Positions 31,050 through 44,404 of a stretch of DNA of 64,000 nucleotides are shown here, one piece after another. Under the pieces are notes generated by a model. That model had not been told where the DNA came from and did not search any database. It was given only the letters and a program-made list of their open reading frames with translations. The position numbers and the translations under genes are program-made. Origin of the DNA: Dendrolimus kikuchii (Eukaryota > Arthropoda > Insecta > Lepidoptera > Lasiocampidae); contig CM034407.1 in assembly GCA_019925095.2 (NCBI GenBank), forward strand, positions 19,784,710-19,848,709, written 5' to 3'. How positions within the stretch are numbered: position 1 is the stretch's first letter; the number at the start of each line of letters is the position of its first letter.

Positions 31050-31980
31050 TATAGCATTTTGTCATTTTGTAGAACTTATAACGGCATAGTTAGGTACAAG
31101 TATAAAGCGTCAATAGCACATCGATTATTGGTTGCAGTGTTTGATGTCATTTCTTTTGTGATATTTTTAAAATTTGATAATTTTTTTAACAGTTGTAATT
31201 TTTTATGTATGATAACATTAGAATTTCTGGTCACAAGTGTCTGCACCCTTATTGGTCATGATAAATAAGTAAGTCTTCTTGATTGTAATTTAAAGACCGG
31301 TACGGATTGTGCGCGGTTAACGCAAAATTAGGGATCGTTTTTCGAATTGAGGGTAGTCTATGTATGTTATGTTTTGTCACAAGCGAACGGGGTGTCCTGG
31401 GTATTGGCTCGGCTGGACATGGATGAAACTACCTTCTCACCCCAATTGTAATAAATCTCCATTCGTAAATGTTTTTCCCCCTCCCACAAAAAAGATAAAC
31501 ACAGATCAGACTTCACAGCCATACATCAAACTTGACCTTATGACGGATTTGTCTGTCATAAGTTGTGTAAAAGAAAATAACAACACCGGCACAGAAAAAA
31601 AGTAAAAGTGGTCTATACCGCTAAAAATATTTAGCCATCTTTAGCGGTTTTTCGTAATTTACTCCAAATTTTGAGGGTATACGAGACGAACAATCCTCAG
31701 ATTCGGATTCAGCGCGTCGAAATACATATAAGTAGGTGGGTATGTCTAATATACAGGCCACTTGTATTATTTTGTGTGACGGTGTAATTATTTTTATGTT
31801 TATACTAAGGAGACCTTTATCGGTTTTGGTAGTTGGTAGCACATTGGCTTGTACATCTTATTGTAGTAAGTATAGCGCCGTTTGTAGGGTGTCACTGACG
31901 TCATCATCGGCACTTGCGGGACGGGACCTCGCCGAGCGGACTTGCGGCACTGCAAAGTAGTAAATGATCAATCTGTACAA
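31050..31980. other. No gene recognised
   Basis: Several short open frames (31059-31960) with no family resemblance. Confidence 0.3.
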
Positions 31981-31994
31981 ATATATAATAAATT

Positions 31995-32788
31995 CTATGG
32001 AGGGTAGAGGTAAGAAGAACCATCTCTGTATATGAAGAAGTATCCATCGAAATGTATTAAATTAGGGTGGCGCCACGTTGGTGTCAGGGTGAATTTTAAA
32101 GAAAGCGCCAAAAGTTATTACATACATACATACATAACTTCACGCCAGTTCCCTTGCGGGGTAGGCACGAACAACAGAGCGCCATTCAGGCTTACTCTTA
32201 CACACCTCACTTGCTTCTTTGACATTCGTAACTCTTGTCATGCACGCGCGTCTGTTCTTAAGGCTCCTGACATCACCTGCTAGTACACGATCAATTTGAT
32301 CAAGGAAGGTGTGTCGTGGCCTTCCACGACTTCTCCATCCATCCACTTTTGCATTGTATATCTGTTTAGTCATTAGAGCAAGTAAAGGAAAGGGAGGAAA
32401 GTTATTAGAGTAGTATTATAGTCTTTTACGTTTCATAAAATTAAATATTACAAAATCACTAAGCGTATTATTCAAAATTCACGAAATAAAATCACTATCC
32501 ACGTTTTCACATAACAATTCTTTGAGGTTATGTTTAGTAAATTACTTTGCACTACGTAAATAGTTGACGCTTTATAACAGTGTACTGTCACCAACTACAC
32601 TAGTCGCCAAAGATATTATTTTTTAATTCGGCATACTTCGATTCGTCTACAACAGCTACATTCATACCATACCCTTTGTCTACATCAGCGCCATTTTGGA
32701 CGGTTTTTGAACTGTTATTTACAGCTTACAACTGGATACTTGTTCAACTATTTTCCTATATGAGATGATTCTCGTTACCTCTACCCTC
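31995..32788. mobile_element. MITE-like element with TIRs and 11-bp duplication
   Basis: Inverted ends GAGGGTAGAGGTAAGAAGAA (left) and the inverse of GAGGGTAGAGGTAACGAGAA (right). Flanked by TATAATAAATT at 31984-31994 and 32789-32799. A secondary RTE 3' end sits inside at 32120-32372. Confidence 0.65.
32120..32372 (-). mobile_element. RTE-type LINE 3' end, nested
   Basis: (CATA)n, AACTTCACGCCAGTTCCCTT; minus-strand peptide [20 protein letters not shown] to AYPARELA. Lacks a few codons in the VLAEGDVR segment. Confidence 0.87.
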
Positions 32789-32952
32789 TATAATAAATTG
32801 CAAACTCTTAATCCAATTCTAACACTATCCAAAAATTTTCCAAATCGACGGCATTGTAATTGTAGAGGATGCTGGATCGCACGTGAGTGGTGACTAAGAG
32901 GTTCGCGAAATAAAACGATTCTTTTGTAGTTTCAAAAACAGCACTGCGTTTT

Positions 32953-35900
32953 GTTGACTGAGACACACAGTGTTGCTAGAAGAAAGCATAGTAAATATTT
33001 GCCTCTTTACACTATCTATGGTCTAAGACTTACCCATTTGTCCTTGGTTTTATACCTTTCTCTTTCACTCACCAGCATGACATCTCTTTCCTTGATATGA
33101 TAGATGTCAGATAGCTGTCAATTCATATAGTCTTCCACACACCAGCAAGAAACTTGCTGCAACACTGTGTGTCTCAGTCAACACATAATACCTGTTTTGT
33201 TGGAATGCAAAACAGTTATATTATGTGTCTCTGTCGACACACAGTGTTGCTAGAAGACCTGTTTGTTATCTGCTGGTGAAAACACAAGTAATACAATGCA
33301 TATGATGATTAGAGATTTAAAATATTTCTCAAAGTATATCCGATTTACTTTAAGAATTTTAATTTGTCTGTGAAGAAAAATAAAAAAAAAATAATACTAA
33401 TAACCTCACAATTTATCAATTTCCAACAATATTGATTTATATTATTATATGGATAATAGTCTCTCCCTGTCTCCCTAGGTTTGCTGGAAGAAAACTCTCT
33501 TTGGAGTTGTTAATCTTGTTTTGGTACATCACCACTCTCTGTAGTTTTATATGTAACTACTTTGTGTACAATAAAGAAAGAAAAAATAATAATCCTCCTA
33601 TCTGAAATCAATTATTATTTTAAAGAAAATGTTGATTAGATGATAAGATCTCAAGGTTCCTTGGTAAAGAACTTATCTTATGAATCTTCCATTAAAAATG
33701 GAAAACCTAAAGGTAAACATAACTAAAGAGCCTTAATAATAACTAAAATTAGTTTATAGCTAATCTTGACTAGGTCTGATATCATTAATAGAAACATCTG
33801 TATGTTTCAATACTTATAAGATTCCTCTAATATCTCTTGTACTGGTCATTTTATAACTAACATCTTGTATCAACATCTAGCTAATAGATATATATGTAGA
33901 GTAGTATTAATCTCTCCCCCCCCCCCTTTTTTTTATAGAGTACTATATTGTATATTTACAAAAAATATTATATACAATGTCTCTGAAAACAGTAATTATG
34001 GTTCTTTAAGCAATTTTTATCTTTCAAGATAATGATAGAAATGTATAAACTTGTACTCATTCTCTATCTAGGCTTTTTGACCTCTCAGATACTGTTATAA
34101 AATGTTTAATGTGTGTTACAGGACAAAACAATAATTTCGGTGTTTCCGTAACATCCAGCTAGACTGCTTATTATTTTATTTATAATCTTGTTATTACACA
34201 AAGTTGTGGCTACCAGCCGATTGTTTTGATTGTCTGGGGATGCCCTGGTGTCAACAGATCATAGATTCTACAGCCTGAGGCAAGTAATAGTAGTGACTAT
34301 CCAGCTACTAATATGAAATTATATATACTTATATATATATAATTTTATTTATTTATTTTAATTTTGTCAAATAGAAATGCTAATATTCTAGACAAATAGC
34401 ATTTTAAATTTCTGGTTTGACAAGTGAAATGGTCTTAAGTATTTGATGATCATCTTACATCTCTGATAATGTTATTATATGATAGATAGAAAACACTTTA
34501 ATTTACACCATTTCAAAAAACTTAAGAACTAGTAATATATGATAGCCTTTTAAAATTTATTTTTGGCAATGTCTATTGTAGATATATAGTAATTGTAGTT
34601 GTAAGTATTATTAAGTAGGTGTCTGCCAACTACTTTGATAAGTCTTGCCATTTGTGATTCAGTAAGAGACTTGATCATTCAAACTCTAACTTTTTAAGCA
34701 AAAAGGGGCAATCTGTCTGTCTGTCCATCTACTGAGATCTTCCTCCTGTCTTAAATGAGAATTGTTAATAATCTTTGCTTTCAAGTTTGGCCTCCGAAAG
34801 CCCTTGGTCTATTCTGGTATTAATAAAAGGAAATTTCCTTTAACCTGGTTCAAGTAAGACAGTATTCTATTAGGCTGGGTGGGGAAAATTGCCAAGCCCA
34901 GCCGAAAGTCTCATTTCTACCGAATACATTGTAGAAAAATGAGCACACCTGTCTGGGGCCATTCATCACATACTTTGATGAAAATAAGTTCATGCCTTGG
35001 ACGCTCCAAATTTTGAACATAGCCTTCATGGTCTGGAGCAGAAGAAGCCACTTCAGAACTTTAGGACCATTTGGCATCTGGCTTCTCGTTCAGTTTAGCT
35101 TCCCCGAGAGCTAAGTGGCAGAGAAAGAGAGTTATGCTCCATTGTTCTGTGAGATTCAACAATATGGTAAGCATCTTTATTTATTTACTTTTTTAGGTAA
35201 AGGGATTACGTCCTTTTCTCACCATGTATGTACAATATGCACCTCTTTGAGTCATACACTGACTATTTATTCTTACAAACATAGTATACATCTCGTTCCT
35301 CTTTGAACTCCAAGAAATTGGTTACAGGCCCACTTTCCAATCAGTGAGCAAATCCTGTTTAGCTGAGCACCTCAACCTGAATTTGAGGTCAAAAGACTGA
35401 ATAATACAGCTATTTGAGTACTGGTTCTGAGCCCTGCTCTCCTTTGACCAACTTTATTTCAGGTCTTGCTAAACAGTAGGGTTAGATATTCCCTCTTGGC
35501 CTGCTCTGTTTGAATAATTTTAGGAACATTTGCATAGTGATTGTGAAGCCAATTCTTTAAAATTGCATAGTATGCAAAATCTCAATTTAGTCATAACCCC
35601 TTTAGGAGTAGTAATATATCTATTCCACATGTTTGAAATCAGAAATGTTTTTTTTAGTTATGGTTTTTAGGACAATTTCACTCTGCCTCGCCTGGTGTCC
35701 CAGACAGTTATAACAATAGGAAAACAGACCTTAGACATTGGAGCAAATAATTTGATCACACCTGAGATTTAATGCTCACATGATGGCAATTGTAAGATAG
35801 ACTTTTTGATAACTTATATGCCATCCTCGTATCGAACATTCTCAGAGTTTCTGCAACTTGAGAATCAAGGACCTTCCGTCCTGACTGATTCTAGAGTAAC

Positions 35901-38016
35901 TGGATATGGTGTCTATAGGATCTCTGCAATCCAATTTGCTATAATAGCAAATATTTTTGTGCCAAATGTTAAGCCACAAAGCAAGAGCAATAAAGAGGGG
36001 AGTTTCCAGTCTTTAAACATCAATTGAGATACTTCTTATCATCTTACAGAATGTCACAGTCTCATAGCATAGACACTTATGATATTATAAGTTTGTATAA
36101 ATAAGGTTTAAAATTAGTATACAAATAGACCACTACTTTGCTGTCTTAAGATTAATCAAACTATCTCTTATGTTATTATAATAGTAAGATGATAAGCTGT
36201 TGTTTTAACCCGTGCTCTCTTATATGTAATTAATACAATTACTTATTGTAATGTGTAACTAAATGTTTGCTGAAAATCTTGCTATAAACCACTCGGAGGA
36301 ATGTCCGGATGAGGTTTAGCTATTGGTAAGTGAAAATATGCCTGTTGAATGTTTGTTGTCACTAACCAATGTGTCTTAACTTTAATTAATCTCTTTATTT
36401 GTAATATAAAATGTTTTACAATATATTACATATGAATTAAGACCTCTGAGGTCCAAGAGGGCAGAAATCAACATCTGACTTCTTTATCAAAAACCATCTG
36501 AATGCAGCTCTTTGGATGGAGTCTGTTATATTCACTACTTTTAATAGGTGAACTATCTCTTTTCTCATTATGTGTATTGTGTAGTCTAAGCAATTTACAC
36601 TAAGATTTATAGGCTTGGCTGTATAATTAGTAAGGCTTAGATCACTTGTCATATAAGACGTTAGATGTGTTACTTTTTAACTTAAAGTACGTACTTGTCT
36701 TTAAATTTTAATCACCCTTGTAAGCCACTCAATGATGCTTTAATAAGTTGTACAACATCAGGACAAAAATATAGTCTTGACTACAAATAATTTGCAATGT
36801 AGTCTCTAATATTTAATTATGGGACATTGGTCCCACTGACTTTATTAATCCTGTCAATAAGTAATGTAAAAATTACTAGGCTTTGGTGAAAATCAGTTGT
36901 GGTGCCTCCTGTGAGGACTTAATTTACAAGCCCTCGTTTACAAGACCAATGTTCAGGTGGGTTATAGTCACATGGCACATCTATGTACCATGAACAGATC
37001 CAAACTTTCTTTAATATAGGTTAGAAGGCTATAACCACCCAAAGTTATCTTTATATCTCAAATAATAAATAAATGGGCCGACTATCTATACACACCCCAG
37101 TGTTTTATCACTGAATTAAAGAAGCTGTTCAACTTCAGCCAGCAGCAGCTGGATGTTTATCCAGCTATAGCCTTTGTTCAGAAATTGTCATTGTTCTAGA
37201 ATATTATAAAAAACAAATTTGTCCACAATGGTTCTGCACCGATAAGTGGTCTTCTTTTACAGTGAAATGACAAATGTTATGTCTTAGTACAACACTATTA
37301 GCAAGACAAGTTTGTGATAAATGTCCTTTCAATCATATTAATTAAAAATCAATTTAATTTTTGACACTAACTCTTGGTTAGCTTAAGTAAACAACCGGTT
37401 TACTAACCTCGGTGTTTTATTTCCCCTACTGAGATTTTCAGTTAGGTGTTAAAACAAGTTCAATCCTGTTTGAAAACTCGTAATTGTACTTACATCTCAT
37501 GTTCAGTAGAATAAAGCAAAATACTTCCCCCTTCGTCCGAACTTGAGAAACGAAGATAATTTATCGTAATTGGTTTCACTCGATGTGCTCGTAATAACAG
37601 AAATCACCAAAGGCTTAAAGATTTCGAATGTTGCACATTCCACTTGGAACACTTACTTGTCGTAGTTTGTACTTATTATAACACAATTAAAAGACGAATG
37701 GTAAGTGTTATAATGAAGTACTATATTATTTTCTTGGCACTGTGTTGTCAACACTTCAAAATTCTATTAATATTGAATAGTTTTAACACTTTGAAATAAT
37801 TTACAAATTTTGCAATGTTTTACCGGCAAAATTTTACAATGCATATGAATTGACAGCTATCTGACATCTATCATATCAAGGAAAGAGATGTCATGCTGGT
37901 GAGTGAAAGAGAAAGGTATAAAACCAAGGACAAATGGGTAAGTCTTAGACCATAGATAGTGTAAAGAGGCAAATATTTACTATGCTTTCTTCTAGCAACA
38001 CTGTGTGTCGACAGAG
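32953..38016. mobile_element. ~5-kb transposon with 167-bp identical TIRs, no ORF
   Basis: 32962-33128 and 37843-38009 are inverted copies that read identically over 167 bp (termini GACACACAGTGTTGCTAGAA / inverse). Additional shorter copies of the same terminus lie at about 33155-33182 (inverted) and 33229-33257. The interior carries no ORF above 75 codons and none of the RTE, B, C, D or SINE repeats found elsewhere. A target-site duplication could not be identified, so the superfamily is open. Confidence 0.75.
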
Positions 38017-38240
38017 GAAGGTTCTAGAGACTATAAAGTTTGGCGCGGAATATGAGCGAAATTAATGATTGACGATGTCATATCACATTGCATAGTTCGT
38101 GTATTTCGTACACTGAAATCCTAAAACGACCTAGATGTATGCAATATGGTGTTATTTTCAAATTTAAATTAAATACTTTTAGGCCCAACCACTACCTTGT
38201 CGTTATGAATGACGGCTAAAAGTGACGCGACAAAATTAAC

Positions 38241-38503
38241 GGCGCGTTCCATTAGTAGCTCACAACGCCCAAAATGCTCCGTTAGCCGTTCCACAAGGCG
38301 ACGGTGGTCGTTGTGGTCGTGGCGAAAACGTCACTAATGACGTCATCATTTTCGATCACACAACGCTCACAACGACCCATGTCAAGAGGTGGGTTGAATA
38401 ACCGTTCCACTTGGGTTTACGATTGTAACGCTGGCAAGCAAATGGAACGGGAAAAATCGCGGTCGTGAACGTGGTCGTTGTGAGTTTCTAATGGAACGTA
38501 GCC
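38241..38503. mobile_element. MITE, PIF/Harbinger-like ends
   Basis: Left GGCGCGTTCCATTAGTAGCT matches the inverse of the right end AGTTTCTAATGGAACGTAGCC. GC-richer than its flanks; interior has repeated CGTTGTGGTCGTGG-like palindromic pieces. A 3-bp TAA/TTA-type duplication is not clean, so class is tentative. Confidence 0.65.
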
Positions 38504-39097
38504 TAAAAGTAATATTACTGCTCCATCCATTGAGTTATATTCAAAGCACATTATACCATTTGCTCTATCTAGGATAATGCTACGTTGTTATTGACTGTCT
38601 CACGCAAATGGAACGTTGAGTTTAATGTACAATTTGAGATGTGATATAATTATTAAGAGCCTACCTAAATGGCGTTCGCTATCTCACTCGCGTATTACCA
38701 CATTTTTGAAGATATTAAGTCAGGAGATTTACATACGACAAACCCGTATTACACTACAAAATTGTTTACAAAACAAAAAATACCAAAAAAAAGTTACAAA
38801 TGTGTCACAAAAAAATCGTTATGATTTCTATAATTAAAAAATAATTCTCATCAATTTTTTTTGTGTATGAAACCTTGTCTGAATCAAAATGCTTATCAAA
38901 ATTTCATTGTGAAACATTCGTATTTTTTTATTAACTTTTTTTGTATTAACACGCATTTGTTGTATGTAAATCATACGTGAGCGGGATAGCGCTCCATTTA
39001 GGTAGATCCTTAATTGTGAATGACCTCAAATATTGAGAGATAACGTATGTATAGGTATATGCACTAATGTAACTATTCGTTAACAGCGTTATTTGTA

Positions 39098-39352
39098 ACA
39101 TACATACATACATACATAACTTCACGCCAGTTCCCTTGCGGGGTAGGCACGAACAACAGAGCGCCATTTAGGCTTATTCTTACACACCTCACTTGCTTCT
39201 TTGACATTCATAACTCTTGTCATGCACGCTCGTCTGTTCTTAAGGCTCCTGACATCACCTTCCGCTAGTACACGATCAATTTGATCATGGAAGGTGTGTC
39301 GTGGCCTTCCACGACTTCTGCATCCATTCACTTTTACATTCCTTTCCTTACC
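39098..39352 (-). mobile_element. RTE-type LINE 3' end, truncated
   Basis: (CATA)n, AACTTCACGCCAGTTCCCTT; minus-strand peptide [20 protein letters not shown] to AYPARELA. Confidence 0.88.
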
Positions 39353-39359
39353 TTCATTT

Positions 39360-41220
39360 CATTCAATCGTTATTTGTAACGCTATAAATAATATGCATTT
39401 GGCCGCAGTGAATAACTATAACATTTTCCCAGATGGAGCCTGAGGTTGAGAAGTATGCCGCGAATCGTCGCGTCGCGCTCGGCGCCGACCTCCATCACGC
39501 GTTATGTCGCCTATCGGTCACAGTCGTGGCCGGGCCGTTAGACTTTTTAAGACGAACGTATATTATTTCGATTATTACTCATAAGTCGCAATTCAACAAA
39601 ACTAGCCTTAAACGTGATTCTAGCAAAGCGTGCTAAATGAAACTACAAATATTGCTGATTATTAAAAAGTTTATTATCAACCATACATACTATTAAAACA
39701 TTGGCACAATATTGCTGATCGGTAAACTGGCAGTTATACGTACATCACCATAATTATAATAACATGCTATAAATACTAAGCTCTTGTGAATAAATTATCT
39801 TATTTCCTGGCAGTTTCTTATGCATCAGCCATTAGGCACATGGCGTTTCTAATTGTAGGGAATTTCGTAAGTGGACAAGAATTCTAATAAGTTTATTTAG
39901 AAAATTGCAGTATAATTCACCATATTGTGATCGAAAAGAAATTATTGTTCAAATACAAAAGTTTATTGATAAAATTTGGAAGAAATTTTATGTCGTGAAC
40001 CACTAACTAATAAATAGCGTAGTGATTTTTTTTATCAAGTACGATTCTTATGAAAAATTATTGTCTAATATAAATGGAAAAAATTCAAAGCACGTGATTT
40101 AAGATTATAGTAGTTTAATATATAATATATAATTTAAGATTAACCCCCTTATTCATAACCATAATACAAAGCTTACAGGCTCATTATAAATGGAATCAAT
40201 AAATGTTATTCATAAAAGCAATTATAAACAATTTTTAACGATCCTCTAAACCTCGTATATCTATTATGAATAAGAGGTGTAGTATTCGTAAATATATATT
40301 TAATAGTTACAAGTATTGGAAAATTAGATTACTGAGAAAGATTGTGGAATGCACTAAAATACATAAATGGCAGATATTATGTTTAAATGTAATCTCATAT
40401 AAGATACAACCTTACAAAATTTTAATTAAATGTTGCACTATATATTAACATTTTAGAATAAAGTACAATCGGCTACAAAATATCCCTTATTGTATTTTTT
40501 AAACAATTGTGCATTATTTATATATAAGAACCAAATTGACATTTAAATATTACTAAAGTGACTAAATTTTGGTGCTTTTTTATCTACGGTCAGTGCAAAA
40601 ATATCATTTCATAGTTTCGTATCAAAATATATCTATTGTGAGGAACAAGGCCGTAGCTAACAGCATCATTGCATTGTACAAAATCTGTTATTACTTCTTC
40701 ACATTTTGTTTCCTTGGTGATCTATTTCCTGAGCTGAGAGCCTAAAGCGGCTGCTTTCGCAACTTCGCATTCGCAAATATGACAAGTATCAAAATAAAGT
40801 GGAGTTTATACACGTATCAGTATATCTAGACACTTGTTATTTTAACTAAGCGTTTCTACAGAAGCAGCCGCTCTAGGCCCTCGGTTGTACATCAAATTTT
40901 TTTTCTTGAGTCTTGTTTGAAAGAATTATTAATATTGTATTAATCTTTGGTAACAACAATAGCCAAATAATTCTGGTAAAGAAGTTATACTTGAACTTCA
41001 TAGTAAATTATTATACCAGTCGAAAATATTCTACGTACGTACATGTTCTGTCTCATAATCTTATTCTATATATCATAAGGCAGATTTGTGTATTTAATAA
41101 TTTAGTAGTCTCGTTCTGCAAATTTCTTTATGACATCTTCATTTACCAATCAAATGATAACTAAAATCGCTTTGTCCACGACAAATCTTATGGCTTCTCC
41201 AAATTAGCTGAAGTTTCTTT
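39360..41220. other. No gene recognised
   Basis: 39430-39550 is a local GC-rich stretch (GCCGCGAATCGTCGCGTCGC) with a short open frame of no known family; the rest is very AT-rich. Confidence 0.3.
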
Positions 41221-41221
41221 G

Positions 41222-41665
41222 TTGCTGGAGTACAACAGACGTTCTATACACCCATCTAATGGAAAGCGGTTACTGTTGGCAACACCAACAAAACAATTGA
41301 AATTTGACTTTTGTCACAATAGAAAATTTTCCTTTCGAAATGTAATGGTGCAATCTTAGTAAATTTATTAAATATCTCTCGCAGTGCTATTTTTACCCTT
41401 TCCTTAACAGTTTTGATTTAATCAGTTACTATCGCCTAATGTAATTTTTAAAACCAAATATGGTGCCAATGTACTTGCCAACTTCAAAGGCGGGACTGGA
41501 CCTGGCGACTGATGCCAGAACAAAGTAGTTAGGGTCTCTAGACCAGAACCAGGCCTTTCGGACCGGCAAATGCGCTAACATTTGTCTGTGAGTTTTTTGT
41601 CACCTCTTACGACAGGCCGTCGACCGTAGAAATCAGTTTTCTTTCTCCATTCCTGCACGGATGTC
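41222..41665 (-). repeat. Degenerate family B copy in two parts
   Basis: GTTGCTGGAGTACAACAGAC and ATGGAAAGCGGTTAC at 41222-41285, then GACTGGACCTGGCGACTGAT to CATTCCTGCACGGATG at 41495-41665. The most diverged copy in the window. Confidence 0.65.
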
Positions 41666-42064
41666 TTGCGCAATACCAGAATGATATAATATAGGATCTA
41701 TTGTTAAATTCATGCAGACTATGCAAATTATAATAATAAAATAGTTTTTTCTTAAGAATCACTACCTGCTCCCACATAAAGTCGGAAACCTCTGAAACGC
41801 CGCAAATATTAATAAGACTCTATCTAATGCTATAGAGATCCGGTGCTTATCAGCTCTGATGAGATCATTCGCTGGGTTTGATAGAGGTCTTACGTGACAA
41901 GAAGGCTGGGCTGTATTGGGGTCAAAACATTATTAGAGTTGCCATTCAATGTGGAAATGTAGCCAAAATTTTGGGAATTCATGTGTAAATTTGTTTAGTT
42001 TCCCGTATTTTGTTTATCAAAGAATTCTCCTTGCCGACGACTATATCAAGGACCGGCATAATTC

Positions 42065-42276
42065 GGAGAGGCCCGCCCCTTGCTGGGGTGGGCCCACGCC
42101 AGCCGGGGTCGCGGAAGAAAAGCTCACGCATATCCCGTGACCCCGGCCCATGGCGTCAGGTGGCACCAAGGGGTTTTAGTGGGTATTCCGGCTTCTCTAG
42201 CCGGCGAGTCGCACACTTCCCCGCCGAAGTCTCCCCGGCGGGGGGTCCGCAAATGGATTTCCCCTTGTAAAAAAAA
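42065..42276 (+). mobile_element. GC-rich LINE 3' end with 15-17-bp target duplication
   Basis: Flanked by AAGGACCGGCATAATTC at 42048-42064 and 42277-42293. The insert is strongly GC-rich (GGGGTGGGCCCACGCCAGCC, CCCCGCCGAAGTCTCCCCGG) and ends in TTGTAAAAAAAA, so it is a short retroposed insertion, probably an R1-like LINE tail. Confidence 0.8.
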
Positions 42277-42567
42277 AAGGACCGGCATAATTCATAATTC
42301 TTATATTTGCATACAGATTTACTTCTTCAATCCTTGTCGAGAACAATAGTGTTGTCCCAATATAAAAGACTCATGTTCTATATCGCTGTCCAAGCGCTAA
42401 CTGACAATCGAGATGATAGTCTGTAATGTTGTGATGCCTTAAAGCTGAATTACACGATACAACCAAATTAAATCAATCGTGTTGAAAGGCACAAAATGAA
42501 AGAAAAATAAGACATTCAAAGACATCGAATGACGCAATTATATGTTTGCACAAGTCACTTTGGTTAT

Positions 42568-42866
42568 AATAAATAATAATATCAGCCCATAAATGTCCCA
42601 CTGCTGGGCTCGGGCCTCCCATGATAGGGGAACGGACGTATACCCGCCACGCTTGTCCAAGGCGGCTTGGCAGGTTTGACACATCGGTTATCTCGATGTG
42701 CAGGTTGCATCACGATGTTTTCCTTCACCGTTATTAGCACGTGGTAATTGTAAGAATATGCACATTAGATCAGAAAACTGACTAAGTGGTGCATGCGTTC
42801 CGGCCAGGATCGAACCCGCGCCCTTTGAGTTTGGGACGCGTGAACTAGCCATTACGCTACCACGAC
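42568..42866 (-). mobile_element. tRNA-headed SINE-1, about 300 bp
   Basis: Same layout as 12493-12794, including CAGGATCGAACCCGCGCCCT (inverted B box) and ATTACGCTACCACGAC (inverted A-box side). Confidence 0.85.
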
Positions 42867-42869
42867 TGA

Positions 42870-43870
42870 TTTTTGTTGGTTTTGTTGGTCAATTTGGTTG
42901 TTGCATGCGAATTGGAAGACAGAAATAAACCGCGTAATATCAGCTTTATGCATTCATAAATACTTTTTGGTCTGATTATCATGTCGACTGGTGTTTGCGC
43001 TCAGAGGGCTTAGTGCTTTAGCTACGGCCTTATATGAAACACTACAACGATTTGTACCGATGTTTTTATCCTGAGGCCACCATTGTATATACTTATCCGC
43101 TATGTATGGTTTCTTCATACCTTAAACAAACTTAAGAGTCCTTATTTTATCTTATAGTGTCAATTATTTCATTATTTAACTGCACAAACTAATTTAATTA
43201 CACGAGTGGAAATCATAATTAAAAACAAATAATAATTAAAATGATATTCATTGTATTGCGCTTATAAAATACTTAATTCAAACGCTTCATTAAAGAAGAA
43301 CCAACCGATTCTGGTCTAATTCTTTGTTTAGACTTTAATGAATAAGGAAATCGGTTGGGATCACTTTAATACGCATCTAAACTATAATACGCAGTAAAAA
43401 TACAAAATTCATTATGACTAGTCCCCGCGCGCCGCGACAGAGTAAATGAATTCAATTATAGCGATACTTAATCAATTAATTGATGATAAACTGAGATTGC
43501 TTAAGGAGATCTAAATAACGCTAACAAGTCAACAATAATTCCCACATATTCCCAGAATATACTTAAACAAAGTCTAGTGAATCGTAATCAAATTAATGAG
43601 ATTGGTGTGATGATTTCAAGGGACAATACGTCCGGTGCATAAACAATAAAGCAAAATGTATTTATTCGTGATTTGGAGGACAATGTAGCAGCGGTGGGCT
43701 TTGGGTATGAAACCAATACCGTATGATCCACTCACCTACATAAAGGAAAACTTATTTACGAATTTGCAGAGGATGGCTTCCAATTTTCCATGCCTTAATA
43801 ACACATGCATGAGGATAACCAACGAGTAGAATTGTGGTTATATAAAAAGCTATACGGAATTATAGTTGAT
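42870..43870. other. No feature recognised
   Basis: AT-rich intergenic DNA. Confidence 0.3.
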
Positions 43871-43879
43871 ATTAGTAAG

Positions 43880-44402
43880 CCTTCTGGCTAAGAACCTCAG
43901 CCAGAAGGCCCAGCTCGCCATACACAACGCGGTGCTGGTACCTACGCTCACGTATGGAAGCGAGAGTTGGGTATGGAAGAGAGAGCATGAAAGTAGAGTA
44001 AACGCGGTTGAGATGCGAGCACTGCGCGAAATCTGCGGAGTGACGCTCGCGGACCGCGTTCGTAATACCGAAGTAAGAAAGAGAGTTGGTCTGAAAGAGA
44101 GTGTCGGGGTGAAGGTAAGGAAAGGAATGCTCCGGTGGTTCGGGCATGTCGAAAGAATGCATGATGAAAGAATGACTAAACAGATATATAATGCAAAAGT
44201 GGATGGATGCAGAAGTCGTGGAAGGCCACGACACACCTTCCATGATCAAATTGATCGTGTACTAGCGGAGGGTGATGTCAGGAGCCTTAAGAACAGACGA
44301 GTGTGCATGACAAGAGTTATGAATGTGAAAGAAGCAAGTGAGGTGTGTAAGAATGGGCCTAAATGGCGCTCTGTTGTTATGTGAAGTTATGTATGTATGT
44401 AT
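43880..44402 (+). mobile_element. RTE-type LINE 3' end, 520 bp with open frame
   Basis: Frame 43866-44384 encodes [60 protein letters not shown], then [21 protein letters not shown] small deletion removes the usual AYPARELA end before the TATG tail. Confidence 0.9.
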
Positions 44403-44404
44403 TA

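Noticed and set aside
39430..39640. GC-rich 67-codon open frame
   Set aside because: No recognisable family, and flanks resemble a degraded repeat also seen near 1340 and 10200.
41835..41885. Hammerhead-like CTGATGAGA
   Set aside because: No matching GAAA strand or helices nearby.
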